Shown here piece by piece: positions 27,774-36,397 of a stretch of 57,319 nucleotides of DNA. A program made the position numbers and the translations under genes. The notes beneath the pieces were generated by a model, which searched no databases, was not told where the DNA came from, and worked only from the letters and a program-made list of their open reading frames with translations. How positions within the stretch are numbered: position 1 is the first letter of the stretch; each line of letters opens with the position of its first letter. Location of the stretch: assembly GCA_945946665.1 (NCBI GenBank), contig CAMEWO010000013.1, positions 1 to 57,319 on the forward strand, read 5' to 3'. The stretch is from an uncultured Eubacterium sp. GTDB lineage: Bacteria > Bacillota > Clostridia > Lachnospirales > Lachnospiraceae.

Positions 27774-28920
27774 TTTCAATTCCTGTAATCTCAACTATTT
27801 TCAATACCCTCCTTGATTTATCCCTCAGCCTTCCAAGATGAACGATTATATCGATAGCCGAAGCAATCTGCTGTCTCACTGCGGACACAGGCATATCCAT
27901 CCCCATAAGAACCATGGTCTCCAGTCTTGCCATCATATCCTCTGGACTGTTTCCATGACCTGTGGACAGACTTCCGTCATGCCCGGTACTCATAGCCTGA
28001 ATCATGTCCAGTGTCTCTTCTCCTCTTACTTCTCCAACAATAATTCTGTCAGGTCTTAACCTCAGGCTTGCTTTAATCAGATCTCTTATGGTAATTGCAT
28101 TCTTCCCCTCCACATTGGCATTTCTCGCCTCAAGCCTTACAATATTCTCCACATTTTTCAGTTGTAGTTCTGCTGAGTCTTCGATTGTAACAATTCGTTC
28201 ATCCTTAGGAATAAAATTAGACAGCACATTAAGAAATGTGGTTTTACCGCTGCCAGTTCCACCAGATATAAACAGGTTGTATTTTGCCTTAACCGCCTTT
28301 TCAAGAAATGCTGCCACCTCAGTATTAACAGAACCCAGCTCAATTAATTTTTCAATGGTAAGGGGAATCTCAAAGAACTTACGGACAGTAATAATAGGGC
28401 CATTCAATGCCACGGGAGGCAGAATTATACATACTCTTGAACCATCTGCCAGCCTTGTATCCACAATGGGAACAGAAGCATTCACAATTCTGTTAGACAA
28501 TGCCGCAATCTTCTGGGCTATATCCTCCAGTCTGGCATCACTGTCAAAGACCTTGTCAGACTTTTCAATACGTCCGTTTCTTTCAATAAATATATTGTCC
28601 TTTCCATTAATCATAATCTCTGTTATAGAGTCATCTTCCAGTATATCCTGCAGCACATCCAGCCTCCTGATAGCATTAAATACTGCCTCCGCCAGCTCCT
28701 GCCTCTGCCTGATTGGAATCATGGTAATACGGCTTTCCTCCAACACACACTCATCAATCACATCCATCAGTTCATTATCTTCAAGATCCTGTGACATATC
28801 CAGCCTTCCATATACTCTGTCCTTAATCAGAGAAACCATCTCACTGTTACTCTCCTGCACCTGTATCCCCATCCTTTTCCAGCATTTTTCTGACATATCT
28901 GCACATTCCGCTATATCCAC
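27640..28920 (-). CDS. cpaF: CpaF/TadA-family pilus ATPase
   Basis: A secretion ATPase of about 410-426 aa powering Flp pilus assembly. Walker A is ISGGTGSGKTTFLN; also present are the Asp box region 'RIVTIEDSAELQL', 'RPDRIIVGEVRGEE' (Walker B) and 'STGHDGSLSTGHGN' (His box), in the expected order. The start is uncertain (GTG 28920, ATG 28896 or ATG 28872); all overlap the end of the CpaE-like gene. It is directly followed by overlapping tadB and tadC. Confidence 0.9.
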   Translation of the reverse strand: MDIAECADMSEKCWKRMGIQVQESNSEMVSLIKDRVYGRLDMSQDLEDNELMDVIDECVLEESRITMIPIRQRQELAEAVFNAIRRLDVLQDILEDDSITEIMINGKDNIFIERNGRIEKSDKVFDSDARLEDIAQKIAALSNRIVNASVPIVDTRLADGSRVCIILPPVALNGPIITVRKFFEIPLTIEKLIELGSVNTEVAAFLEKAVKAKYNLFISGGTGSGKTTFLNVLSNFIPKDERIVTIEDSAELQLKNVENIVRLEARNANVEGKNAITIRDLIKASLRLRPDRIIVGEVRGEETLDMIQAMSTGHDGSLSTGHGNSPEDMMARLETMVLMGMDMPVSAVRQQIASAIDIIVHLGRLRDKSRRVLKIVEITGIENGEIAFNTLYEFKETGEEGGKVRGGLVRVAENLKNTEKMQRAGY

Positions 28921-29860
28921 ACTTTTCCCAGAAATCAGGCTTCATATCATTCTCACCTTCCGGAAGCCTGATTTTCTCGAACCTGTCAAATGAATATTCC
29001 CTTCCAATACTGCTGTAATATGTCTCAAAGGATTTCAGCTTTTCCTTAGAGATATAATCGCTTTTCTCAGGAACATACACCGTACTGCACATATCCAGCA
29101 TATCCCAGGGCTGCCTTACCGCAGTTGATATATCCACCACAATCATCTCGTATCCAAACATATTACCCAGCTGTTCAAAAAAAGTAATAAGTTCCTTGGA
29201 ATCAACGAAAGACAGGTCTTCAGCGCACATTACCGGTGGAATATAATCAACCCCTGATACAGAATTAATAGTCTGTCCGATTTTGTCAGCCACCATTTTC
29301 CCATTCTGCCTGTAAAAATACAGTGCATCTGACAAAGTGTACTGGTTCTCTGCTGGCAGCAATTCACCAAGTCCTGAAAATTCTTCAAGATTAATATACA
29401 GGGTTTTGTATTTTTCAGACAAAACCTTTGCCAGATTAAGAATAAATGACTGTTTTCCCTCAACATACACTGGGGAATACACACCAATAATATCCAATGT
29501 CTTTATTCTTGTATTCCTTTTCAAGCCTCCCTTTATTACAATCTCATTGAATATTCTCTCTACAGACTGATATCTGTATATTCCATAACAGGCACTGTCT
29601 CCAAAATCCATCTCCTCATTGACACATGGCTCCTCAGTAAGAACAATAATATTACCCCTGTACAATCTGGATATTCCATCATTCATACTGTCCTCACTTA
29701 CCAGCAGAAGATCCGGTCTTCCCTCTTTTAAATATTTCTCCAGTTCTTCCATCCCTGTGAAAAGCATCAGGTTAAACTGGTTCTGGGCTTTCTTTATAAG
29801 CCCGCTGAGTAGTCTTTTCCCGTACTCTCCTGTTTCATCATAAATTACACATGTTTTCAT
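28847..29860 (-). CDS. CpaE/TadZ-like pilus localisation protein with degenerate ATPase site
   Basis: A 337-aa protein. Residues 1-120 look like a degenerate receiver domain ('DLLLVSEDSMND', 'IIVLTEEP'), then a MinD/ParA-like domain. The P-loop KGGxGKT is replaced by 'SPVYVEGKQSF', while 'YEMIVVDIS' keeps the Walker-B-like strand. CpaE/TadZ proteins place the pilus machine in the cell; this one may bind nucleotide poorly or not at all. It starts four bases after the prepilin-peptidase stop. Confidence 0.75.
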   Translation of the reverse strand: MKTCVIYDETGEYGKRLLSGLIKKAQNQFNLMLFTGMEELEKYLKEGRPDLLLVSEDSMNDGISRLYRGNIIVLTEEPCVNEEMDFGDSACYGIYRYQSVERIFNEIVIKGGLKRNTRIKTLDIIGVYSPVYVEGKQSFILNLAKVLSEKYKTLYINLEEFSGLGELLPAENQYTLSDALYFYRQNGKMVADKIGQTINSVSGVDYIPPVMCAEDLSFVDSKELITFFEQLGNMFGYEMIVVDISTAVRQPWDMLDMCSTVYVPEKSDYISKEKLKSFETYYSSIGREYSFDRFEKIRLPEGENDMKPDFWEKCGYSGMCRYVRKMLEKDGDTGAGE

Positions 29861-29864
29861 ACGC

Positions 29865-30443
29865 TCACCCTTTTCCCCAGATATTAACTCCTGTCTGCAA
29901 CATCACAACCACATTTCCAGCAAGTATTCCCAGGGAATAATGATTTGCATGAAATTCTCTTCCCCATACCTTCACAACATCTTTTCTACCGATATCAACG
30001 TCTTTTCTCCTGATTTCAACATCTTTTCTTCTGATAAAAACCTCCATTATTCCAATAACAACACCTGCCGCCATAGTGTACAGAAGCATTTTCCCTGACA
30101 TTCTGTACCCCGACAGCAACCCACACACCATATACAGCTTCACATCCCCTGCCCCAATTCCCTTAAGGGCATATAGTACAAATGCAGCTGCAAAACTTAC
30201 AATTCCTCCAAGAAACATATCAAGCACCATTCCCAGTGCCTTACTGATACCCATACCACTGTCTCTGTTTCCAAAAATCAATGTCTCCACAGCCACTGCC
30301 AGTGACAGCATAAGCCCTGCTAATATAATACTGTTAGATATCCTGTATCTCCTAAGGTCATCCACAACTGCATCTGCAAGTATCACCAGCAAAGCTGACA
30401 TCCTTGAAATAAGTATAATATCCTCATTACATAATCCTGCCAT
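29865..30443 (-). CDS. A24-type prepilin peptidase, first gene of the Tad locus
   Basis: A 192-aa polytopic membrane peptidase with both catalytic aspartates: 'DAVVDDLRRYRISN' and 'GIGAGDVKLYMVCG'. A cytoplasmic insert near residue 145 contains three tandem seven-residue repeats (consensus RRKDVEI), encoded by a 21-bp tandem repeat at about 29968-30030. ATG 30443 with GGAG six bases upstream is preferred. The upstream gap (30444-30673) is the probable promoter region of the whole locus; it is A/T-rich, with a TATAGT box but no clear -35. Confidence 0.85.
   Translation of the reverse strand: MAGLCNEDIILISRMSALLVILADAVVDDLRRYRISNSIILAGLMLSLAVAVETLIFGNRDSGMGISKALGMVLDMFLGGIVSFAAAFVLYALKGIGAGDVKLYMVCGLLSGYRMSGKMLLYTMAAGVVIGIMEVFIRRKDVEIRRKDVDIGRKDVVKVWGREFHANHYSLGILAGNVVVMLQTGVNIWGKG
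29968..30030. repeat. 21-bp tandem repeat, three copies, in a coding region
   Basis: Three consecutive in-frame units around CATCTTTTCTxCxGATxTCA encode RRKDVEI-type heptads in the prepilin peptidase. They differ at several third positions. Confidence 0.75.
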
Positions 30444-30673
30444 TCTAATCTCCATTTCATAAGTATTTATCCGCCATGTTCATCTGCCATTTTGGCTGTC
30501 TGCCTTAACCCATAAACTATAGTTGAATAGTTTTTTCCATATTTTTTAGTCTTTCACCATATAATTTAATAATGAGTGAATAGCACATAAAAATATGTCA
30601 ATACTTTAATATCAACTTAACCAGGTCATAACAGGCCATAAACCAAAATATTAATTGGGAATCAGGAGGTTTT

Positions 30674-30898
30674 ATGGGATTATTAAAAAAGAAAGCTGTT
30701 CCGGTTACCTATAACCAGAAATATCTTAAAGATGAGTTGAAGATGACTCAGGATGCCTTAACTGTGGCATACTCTAATCTCAACAACGCAACGGACCCAG
30801 ATCTTATTGACTGCTATATCTATCAGCTGAATTCTGTACAGAAAAGATATAAATATCTGCTAAATCAGGCCCGTGAATATGAATCTGACGTAAGATAA
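30674..30898 (+). CDS. DUF2508 (YaaL-like) small protein
   Basis: A 74-aa soluble, helical protein with the DUF2508 pattern: 'LKDELKMTQDALTVAYSNLN', a DPDLIDCYIYQLN segment, and 'RYKYLLNQARE'. Function is unknown in the family. AGGAGG stands just before ATG. It is divergent from the Tad locus and is followed by a strong terminator, so it is transcribed alone. Confidence 0.85.
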   Translation: MGLLKKKAVPVTYNQKYLKDELKMTQDALTVAYSNLNNATDPDLIDCYIYQLNSVQKRYKYLLNQAREYESDVR

Positions 30899-30969
30899 TA
30901 ATGTGTATGTGTATGTTGTGAATATATATTATCACTATATTTATATTATGTCAATACTTTTTAAACATA

Positions 30970-31008
30970 AAATAACCTCTGGTCACCAGTCATGACCAGA
31001 GGTTATTT
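30970..31008. terminator. Bidirectional terminator
   Basis: A perfect 16-bp stem (AAATAACCTCTGGTCA / TGACCAGAGGTTATTT) with a seven-base loop, T-rich on both sides. It serves the DUF2508 gene and the convergent aquaporin gene. Confidence 0.9.
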
Positions 31009-31064
31009 CTCATGGGGCATACAGCCCCTGTTTTCTTCTATTCAATGTCACTTAATTTTATATA

Positions 31065-31922
31065 TTACTCTGCCTCTATCTCAGAAGTTTCAGCAACTGC
31101 CTCTTCTGCCTCTGATTCTGCAATTACTGCCTCTGCATTAACCTCAGCCTCTAAAGCCTCTTCCTCACTAATCTCTGCAGCCTTTTCTGCTCCAGATGTC
31201 TTCTCAGATGTGAGAACCATATAGATTACAGCTGCCAGTAAAGCACCTGCAAGCGGTCCAACGATGAATACCCATACCTGAACAAGTGGAGTAATATCAC
31301 CTGTAACAGCCCTTACAATAGCTGGTCCAAAGCTTCTTGCAGGGTTCACACTTGTTCCTGTGAAAGGAATACCAAAGAGATGAACAGCTGTAAGTGCTAC
31401 ACCAATTACAAGACCTGCAACAGAACTGTATTCCTTCTTGGCAGTAACACCTAAAACAGCAATTACAAATACAAATGAAAGGATAATCTCAACAATCAGG
31501 GCTCCCCACATGTTAATCTGTAAGAATCCACCATTTTCTCCAAATCCGTTAGTTCCAAGACTTGTAAGGCTGTAACCATACTGTTCATATGCTGAAACAA
31601 CCTCCGCATTAAATGATTTGCTGATTCCTAACATTGCAAATCCTGCTGCAATACCGCCTAAGAGCTGTGCAGCTACATATCCGATAAAGTCAATGACACC
31701 CATTCTGCCTGATACGAAAAATCCCAGGGAAACTGCCGGATTAATATGGCAGCCTGACACATTTCCTATTGAGTAAGCCATTGCTGTAACTACCATACCA
31801 AATATAAGGGCAATTCCTACTACTCCAAGAAGTCCCTGATATCCTGCTGTAAATGATGCGGCACCGCACGCCATGAATGTCAGTACGAATGTACCGATAA
31901 ATTCTGCCAAATATTTCTTCAT
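31065..31922 (-). CDS. MIP-family channel (aquaporin / glycerol facilitator)
   Basis: A 285-aa six-helix channel. Both half-helix signatures are present, 'CHINPAVSLG' and 'SVNPARSFGP'. The residues around the second NPA and the length suit an AqpZ-like water channel better than GlpF, but selectivity cannot be settled here. The last ~45 residues form an Ala/Glu-rich acidic tail not typical of the family. Start ATG 31922 with GGAGGG six bases upstream; a much longer frame reaching 32111 is not credible. Divergent from the lysozyme gene. Confidence 0.9.
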   Translation of the reverse strand: MKKYLAEFIGTFVLTFMACGAASFTAGYQGLLGVVGIALIFGMVVTAMAYSIGNVSGCHINPAVSLGFFVSGRMGVIDFIGYVAAQLLGGIAAGFAMLGISKSFNAEVVSAYEQYGYSLTSLGTNGFGENGGFLQINMWGALIVEIILSFVFVIAVLGVTAKKEYSSVAGLVIGVALTAVHLFGIPFTGTSVNPARSFGPAIVRAVTGDITPLVQVWVFIVGPLAGALLAAVIYMVLTSEKTSGAEKAAEISEEEALEAEVNAEAVIAESEAEEAVAETSEIEAE

Positions 31923-32093
31923 TATAACCCTCCATTCCTGCGCCACATTTACATCACGATAATGTATATTTAACGCAGTCCTTATAATTCCACATTTACT
32001 ATTCAGTATTAATTTGATAGAATAGTATATGTTCGATGTTAAAAAGAATATCACATTATTTATTATTTTACAACAAAATATGGAGGTTAAACA

Positions 32094-33113
32094 ATGAACA
32101 GCAGGAAACAAACGAAAATACTGCTACAGATTATAATCGTCCTTGCTTCTGTTCTGATTATTCTGATTCTGGTGGGGAGCTTCATGTTCTTCAGATTCGG
32201 CATGTGGAAAGCCTGGACAAACCGTGGCACAAGATTCTACACACCAGCCCAGATAACCAGTATTAAGGAGACCGCCCGCCAGAATGGTGAAGATGCCAAG
32301 GTAGATGAAATCAAGCAGCGCCTTGAGGGGGGCACAGGTATTAATGCTATTCTTCGCCAGTTCTACCCTGATGATTATATTTACACTGTAGATGGCCGTT
32401 ATTACTTCTCACCAATTAACAAGAATCTTAAATTAAATAATCTGGATAACCAGAAATTTGTTAAAGATGACAATGGTGAGATTACCTATAATGACAGTTC
32501 AATTACCACTCTTAAAGGAATTGATGTGTCCCAGTATCAGGGAAATATTGATTTCTCCAAGGTGAAGAACAGCGGTGTTGAATACGCTATTATCCGTTGT
32601 GGATACAGAGGCTACGAAAGCGGTACATTAACCCAGGATACTAAGTTTGATACTAATGCAAGGAATGCTCTTGCTAATGATGTCAGCATAGGGGCATATT
32701 TCTATACACAGGCAATAACTAAGGAAGAAGCTGTGGAAGAAGCTGATTTTGTAATCAACTGCCTTAAGCCATATCATGTAGATTATCCTGTATGTCTTGA
32801 TGTGGAGACAGCTTCAGAAGACACTGCCCGTCAGAATTCACTGTCCAATTCACAACTTACTGATGTAGTCGTGGCATTCTGTGAAAGAATTAAAGCAGCG
32901 GGATACACACCTATGATATATTCCAACTCAAGATATTTTGCCGGCCGTCTTGAGATGGAACGACTTGAAAACTACGATAAATGGTATGCAATGTATGCAG
33001 ATACTCCTTACATTCCATACGAAATCGCCATGTGGCAGTACACAAGTTCCGGCAGCATCGATGGCATCAACGGCAATGTGGATGTGAATATAAGTTTCAA
33101 AAGCTGGAAATAA
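32094..33113 (+). CDS. Membrane-anchored GH25 muramidase (lysozyme)
   Basis: A 339-aa peptidoglycan hydrolase. An N-terminal membrane helix (about 8-34) anchors it; residues about 50-135 form a linker domain, then the GH25 domain. Catalytic-type acidic residues appear in 'GIDVSQYQGNIDF', 'VCLDVET' and 'GNVDVNIS'. It would cleave the MurNAc-GlcNAc bond at the outer face of the membrane. GGAGG precedes ATG by seven bases. Transcribed alone, with a terminator after it. Confidence 0.9.
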   Translation: MNSRKQTKILLQIIIVLASVLIILILVGSFMFFRFGMWKAWTNRGTRFYTPAQITSIKETARQNGEDAKVDEIKQRLEGGTGINAILRQFYPDDYIYTVDGRYYFSPINKNLKLNNLDNQKFVKDDNGEITYNDSSITTLKGIDVSQYQGNIDFSKVKNSGVEYAIIRCGYRGYESGTLTQDTKFDTNARNALANDVSIGAYFYTQAITKEEAVEEADFVINCLKPYHVDYPVCLDVETASEDTARQNSLSNSQLTDVVVAFCERIKAAGYTPMIYSNSRYFAGRLEMERLENYDKWYAMYADTPYIPYEIAMWQYTSSGSIDGINGNVDVNISFKSWK

Positions 33114-33134
33114 GGACGAATGAAAGTCCAGTAA

Positions 33135-33218
33135 AAAATCGCTGTAAGCATTATACCGATTTCCAAAAGTAAGACTAATAATCTAACCATTGGAGTACGG
33201 TATACTTACAGCGATTTT
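33135..33218 (+). terminator. Terminator-like long hairpin after the lysozyme gene
   Basis: A 14-bp perfect stem (AAAATCGCTGTAAG / CTTACAGCGATTTT) continues as ATACCG/CGGTAT and encloses a loop of about 40 bases, then TTTTATTATATT. It is unusually large for an intrinsic terminator. Confidence 0.6.
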
Positions 33219-33298
33219 ATTATATTCAGATATAAATATATTCAGATATAACCCTGCTTGCAGATTGCCTGCAGCCAGATTAGATTAAACTATTAAGT

Positions 33299-34246
33299 TT
33301 ACAGGGAATATTCCCTTGCAAATTTAACTATCATTTCTTTGGTAAGACTGATTCCATCGTCAATCATATCAATATCACCTGCAGAAACCCATTTTCCAAT
33401 GGCAAGTTCATCCTCCTGCAGTGTTATACCGGTATCTCCATCCACCTCACAGAAGTATCCGTACAGCAGTGAACCAGACAATCCCCAGGGCTGGCTTTTA
33501 TAGTATCTTAAATTCTTAACCTTAAGCCCCGTCTCCTCAAAAACTTCCCTGTGAACCGTCTCTTCCACTGTCTCACCAATTTCTGTAAATCCTGCCACAA
33601 GAGCATAATCCTTGTATGTGCGTCCAACGTACTTAGTAAGAAGTATCTTGTCACCACATGTAACGGCAACAATAACTGCCGGGCATATCTTAGGATAAAT
33701 GCTATTCTTACAGACCGGACAGAACATCATTCTCTCTTTCTTACCATGAAGTAAAGAGTGTCCACATCTTCCACAGAAAGTATTATCTCTGTACCATCCA
33801 TAGAGATGAAATGCAGTTATGGATGCATATGCAATTTCCTTTGGTCTGGCTTTCCTGAACAGATTAACTCCTATGAATTCATATCCTTCCCAGCAGCTCT
33901 CATATTCAATATGGACTGCAGAATCCGCCATTTCTCCCTGAAAGCTGCCCTTTGCTATATTACTTTCAGATATTACAGGCTTTGCAAGAAAGAACCTGTT
34001 TTCTGTTCCATCTGGCATCACTAATGCAAACAAATATATGAAATCAAAATCCTTATCCCCATGATTGTCAGCATCTCTGCCATTATATCCATCCAGAAAT
34101 TTCCTGTATGAAGGAACATTTATAATATCTTCATCAAGTCTTCCAAGCAATGAACTACCCTCAAAGAAGAAAACCATATCCCCATCATCGGGTACTACAT
34201 TCCTGTACTGATTATCCAGTCTGACCGGTTCTATATCCTGTATCAT
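33299..34246 (-). CDS. nudC: NADH pyrophosphatase / NAD-capped RNA decapping Nudix enzyme
   Basis: A 315-aa Nudix hydrolase. It has a four-Cys zinc ribbon ('CGRCGH' and 'CPVCKN', about 155-175), the Nudix box 'GFTEIGETVEETVHREVFEETG', and 'SQPWGLSGSLL' at the site of NudC's SQPWPFPxS motif. It splits NAD(H) to NMN(H) and AMP. The substrate motif departs from consensus (GLS for PFP). Its ATG directly follows the upstream stop codon (TAAATG), so it is translationally coupled to the GTPase gene. Confidence 0.85.
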   Translation of the reverse strand: MIQDIEPVRLDNQYRNVVPDDGDMVFFFEGSSLLGRLDEDIINVPSYRKFLDGYNGRDADNHGDKDFDFIYLFALVMPDGTENRFFLAKPVISESNIAKGSFQGEMADSAVHIEYESCWEGYEFIGVNLFRKARPKEIAYASITAFHLYGWYRDNTFCGRCGHSLLHGKKERMMFCPVCKNSIYPKICPAVIVAVTCGDKILLTKYVGRTYKDYALVAGFTEIGETVEETVHREVFEETGLKVKNLRYYKSQPWGLSGSLLYGYFCEVDGDTGITLQEDELAIGKWVSAGDIDMIDDGISLTKEMIVKFAREYSL

Positions 34247-35194
34247 TTAGAAATACACCATCTCTTCCTGTGGTGCCTCAGCAGGCACTACCTCTGAAAC
34301 ATAGAGGACAGGTCCTTTCTTCTTGTATGCCATCTGAAATTCATACTTTATAGTTGCTGTTACAGTTACCCACTGCTTATTCTCAAGAGAACTGATATGG
34401 TCATAATAACTGATATATCCGATGAACTGTAAATCTGCTGCACAGCATGTCATAACCTGTCTTCCCGGAACGAAATTCTTATCCTTGAAGTACTTATTCT
34501 TAAGAACCTGTCCCTTGAATTTAACAGTCTTTCCCTGATAAACCTCAGGTCTTTCAGATACATCCATGTACCATATTCCGTAATCCGCATCATCTATCTC
34601 AATAATGTCTGAATTAATATCATAAGGAAGCTGTTCAGAGATTGCAACCTGCTCACCCTTCTCATCCTCAAATATAATCTGTACTGCCGGGCTTAAGGCT
34701 CTCATACTTCTTCTGTAGCTGCCCAGATCCATACTTGTCCTGCATCTGTTAAATATAACCATATCAGAATATTTAACAGTTTCAGCAAGAATTGACTTCA
34801 TGTTATTCCACTGGTTCTTAAATGATAATGCATCAAATAAGGTAATTGACTGATATATCTGCCATCCCCTTGGCTTTGAAGTCTGGAATATCAATGCAGG
34901 ATCCCACATACCGTTATACTCCACGATAACAAGCCATGGATCATATTGTTTATCCAGTTCTGTGAGCCTTTCCTCTGTAAATTCTTCTTTTTCGAGAACG
35001 ACCATGTCTATTTCCTTATCCTTTAACATCTGCTGGTCGTACTCTTCCTCTCCTTCTTCACATACAATAAGCAGCTTTTTCTTCGCATCGTCAAACTGTC
35101 CCATCTCAATAGTCTCTGAGATGAATCTTGTCTTTCCGCTGTCTAACTGCCCATTAATCAGGAATATAGGAATCTGGTATTCTTCCTCTGCCAT
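34247..35194 (-). CDS. G3E-like P-loop protein fused to a TIGR03943/DUF1980-type domain
   Basis: A 315-aa protein. The N-terminal half resembles COG0523/CobW GTPases (Walker A GQLDSGKTR, 'MVIFNRC' at the NKxD-like place) but lacks the CxCC metal motif. The C-terminal ~100 residues ('VKFKGQVLKNKYF', 'GRQVMTCCAADLQFIGY') match the OB-like domain of TIGR03943/YcgQ proteins that partner DUF318 permeases. Second gene of a run after a full CobW GTPase, 26 bases apart. A metal-handling role is inferred from the neighbour; the permease is absent here. Confidence 0.75.
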   Translation of the reverse strand: MAEEEYQIPIFLINGQLDSGKTRFISETIEMGQFDDAKKKLLIVCEEGEEEYDQQMLKDKEIDMVVLEKEEFTEERLTELDKQYDPWLVIVEYNGMWDPALIFQTSKPRGWQIYQSITLFDALSFKNQWNNMKSILAETVKYSDMVIFNRCRTSMDLGSYRRSMRALSPAVQIIFEDEKGEQVAISEQLPYDINSDIIEIDDADYGIWYMDVSERPEVYQGKTVKFKGQVLKNKYFKDKNFVPGRQVMTCCAADLQFIGYISYYDHISSLENKQWVTVTATIKYEFQMAYKKKGPVLYVSEVVPAEAPQEEMVYF

Positions 35195-35220
35195 ATCTTA
35201 ATCCTTTCTTAATACAATTT

Positions 35221-36297
35221 CTATGCAACCTGGAATAATTCCTTAAGATCATCCTCTTCAAGATTAGAGCCAATTACACAGATTCTTCCTGTATAATCCG
35301 GTTTTCCTTCACGGATTTCATATTCACCAGGTACAAGGTCAAAATACATCCATGTTCCATCTGTACATGGAAGCATTCCCTTAGCACGGAGAATTGTGCC
35401 ATATTCATTAAGTCCTGCCAGCTTCTTAAGGATTTCATCAAGCTGTGATTTATCATACTTATTAGGTGTCTCAACACCCCAGCTTGTAAATATCTCATCT
35501 GCATGATGATGATGTTCATGGTCATGATCGTGATGATGTCCACAGCCACACTCTCCATCATGGTGATGTTCATGCTCATGGTCGTGGTCGTGGTCATGGT
35601 CATGTCCGCAGCAGCACTCCCCATCATGGTGGTGATGTTCATGCTCATGCTCCTGATGAGTCTTCTCTGCCTGCTCTGCAAGCATCTGTAGCTCAAGATT
35701 ATCAACATTTTCCATTGCAGATAGAATCTGCTCACCAGATATAAGCTCCCAGTTGGTAGTAATAATATGGGCATCCTTATTGATTGTCCTTATCATTTCA
35801 ATAGCCTTCTGAACCTTATCATCACTGATATTCTGTGTTCTGCTTAATATAATGGTTCCAGCATGCTCAATCTGATTGTTGAAGAACTCACCGAAATTCT
35901 TCATGTAAACCTTAACCTTTGAAGCATCAGCAACTGTTGATGCACTGTTTAACCTGATTTCATTCTCAATATGAAGGTCTTTAACAGCCTTGATAACATC
36001 TGAAAGCTTACCTACACCTGAAGGCTCAATAATAATTCTGTCAGGATGGTACTTGTCTACAACCTCTTTTAGAGATGTACCGAAATCACCTACAAGAGAA
36101 CAACAGATACATCCTGAATTCATCTCTCTGATTTCAACACCTGAATCCTTTAAGAATCCACCATCAATTCCAATCTCACCAAACTCATTCTCAATAAGTA
36201 CAACCTGTTCTCCTGCCAGAGCTTCCTTTAACAGCTTACTGATAAGGGTTGTCTTACCAGCTCCCAGAAATCCCGAAATAATATCAACTTTAGTCAT
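35221..36297 (-). CDS. COG0523 (CobW/ZNG1-like) metallochaperone GTPase with His-rich insert
   Basis: A 358-aa G3E GTPase. It has Walker A (GFLGAGKTT), the metal-binding 'GCICCS' (CxCC), 'IIEPSG' and a C-terminal CobW_C domain. Between them (about residues 215-270) is a very His/Asp/Glu-rich stretch with two 'HHDGEC.CGH' units, likely binding zinc or nickel. Such proteins deliver metal to enzymes under scarcity. No zinc-uptake-regulator box was found upstream; a TATAAT at 36388-36383 could be its -10. It leads the GTPase-NudC run. Confidence 0.9.
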   Translation of the reverse strand: MTKVDIISGFLGAGKTTLISKLLKEALAGEQVVLIENEFGEIGIDGGFLKDSGVEIREMNSGCICCSLVGDFGTSLKEVVDKYHPDRIIIEPSGVGKLSDVIKAVKDLHIENEIRLNSASTVADASKVKVYMKNFGEFFNNQIEHAGTIILSRTQNISDDKVQKAIEMIRTINKDAHIITTNWELISGEQILSAMENVDNLELQMLAEQAEKTHQEHEHEHHHHDGECCCGHDHDHDHDHEHEHHHDGECGCGHHHDHDHEHHHHADEIFTSWGVETPNKYDKSQLDEILKKLAGLNEYGTILRAKGMLPCTDGTWMYFDLVPGEYEIREGKPDYTGRICVIGSNLEEDDLKELFQVA

Positions 36298-36397
36298 TAT
36301 TAATACTTCCTTTCTTATGCTACAAAAGCATGGAGCTGCATATACCCTGCATACATAACTCCACGCCTCACACTCTATCTACATTATACTCTCCTTG

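Noticed and set aside
31923-32111. 63-residue N-terminal extension of the aquaporin
   Set aside because: It would run through the divergent promoter region; ATG 31922 has an excellent ribosome site and begins the normal family N-terminus.
35503-35691. Plus-strand Met/Val-rich frame
   Set aside because: It is the complement of the His-rich segment of the COG0523 GTPase.
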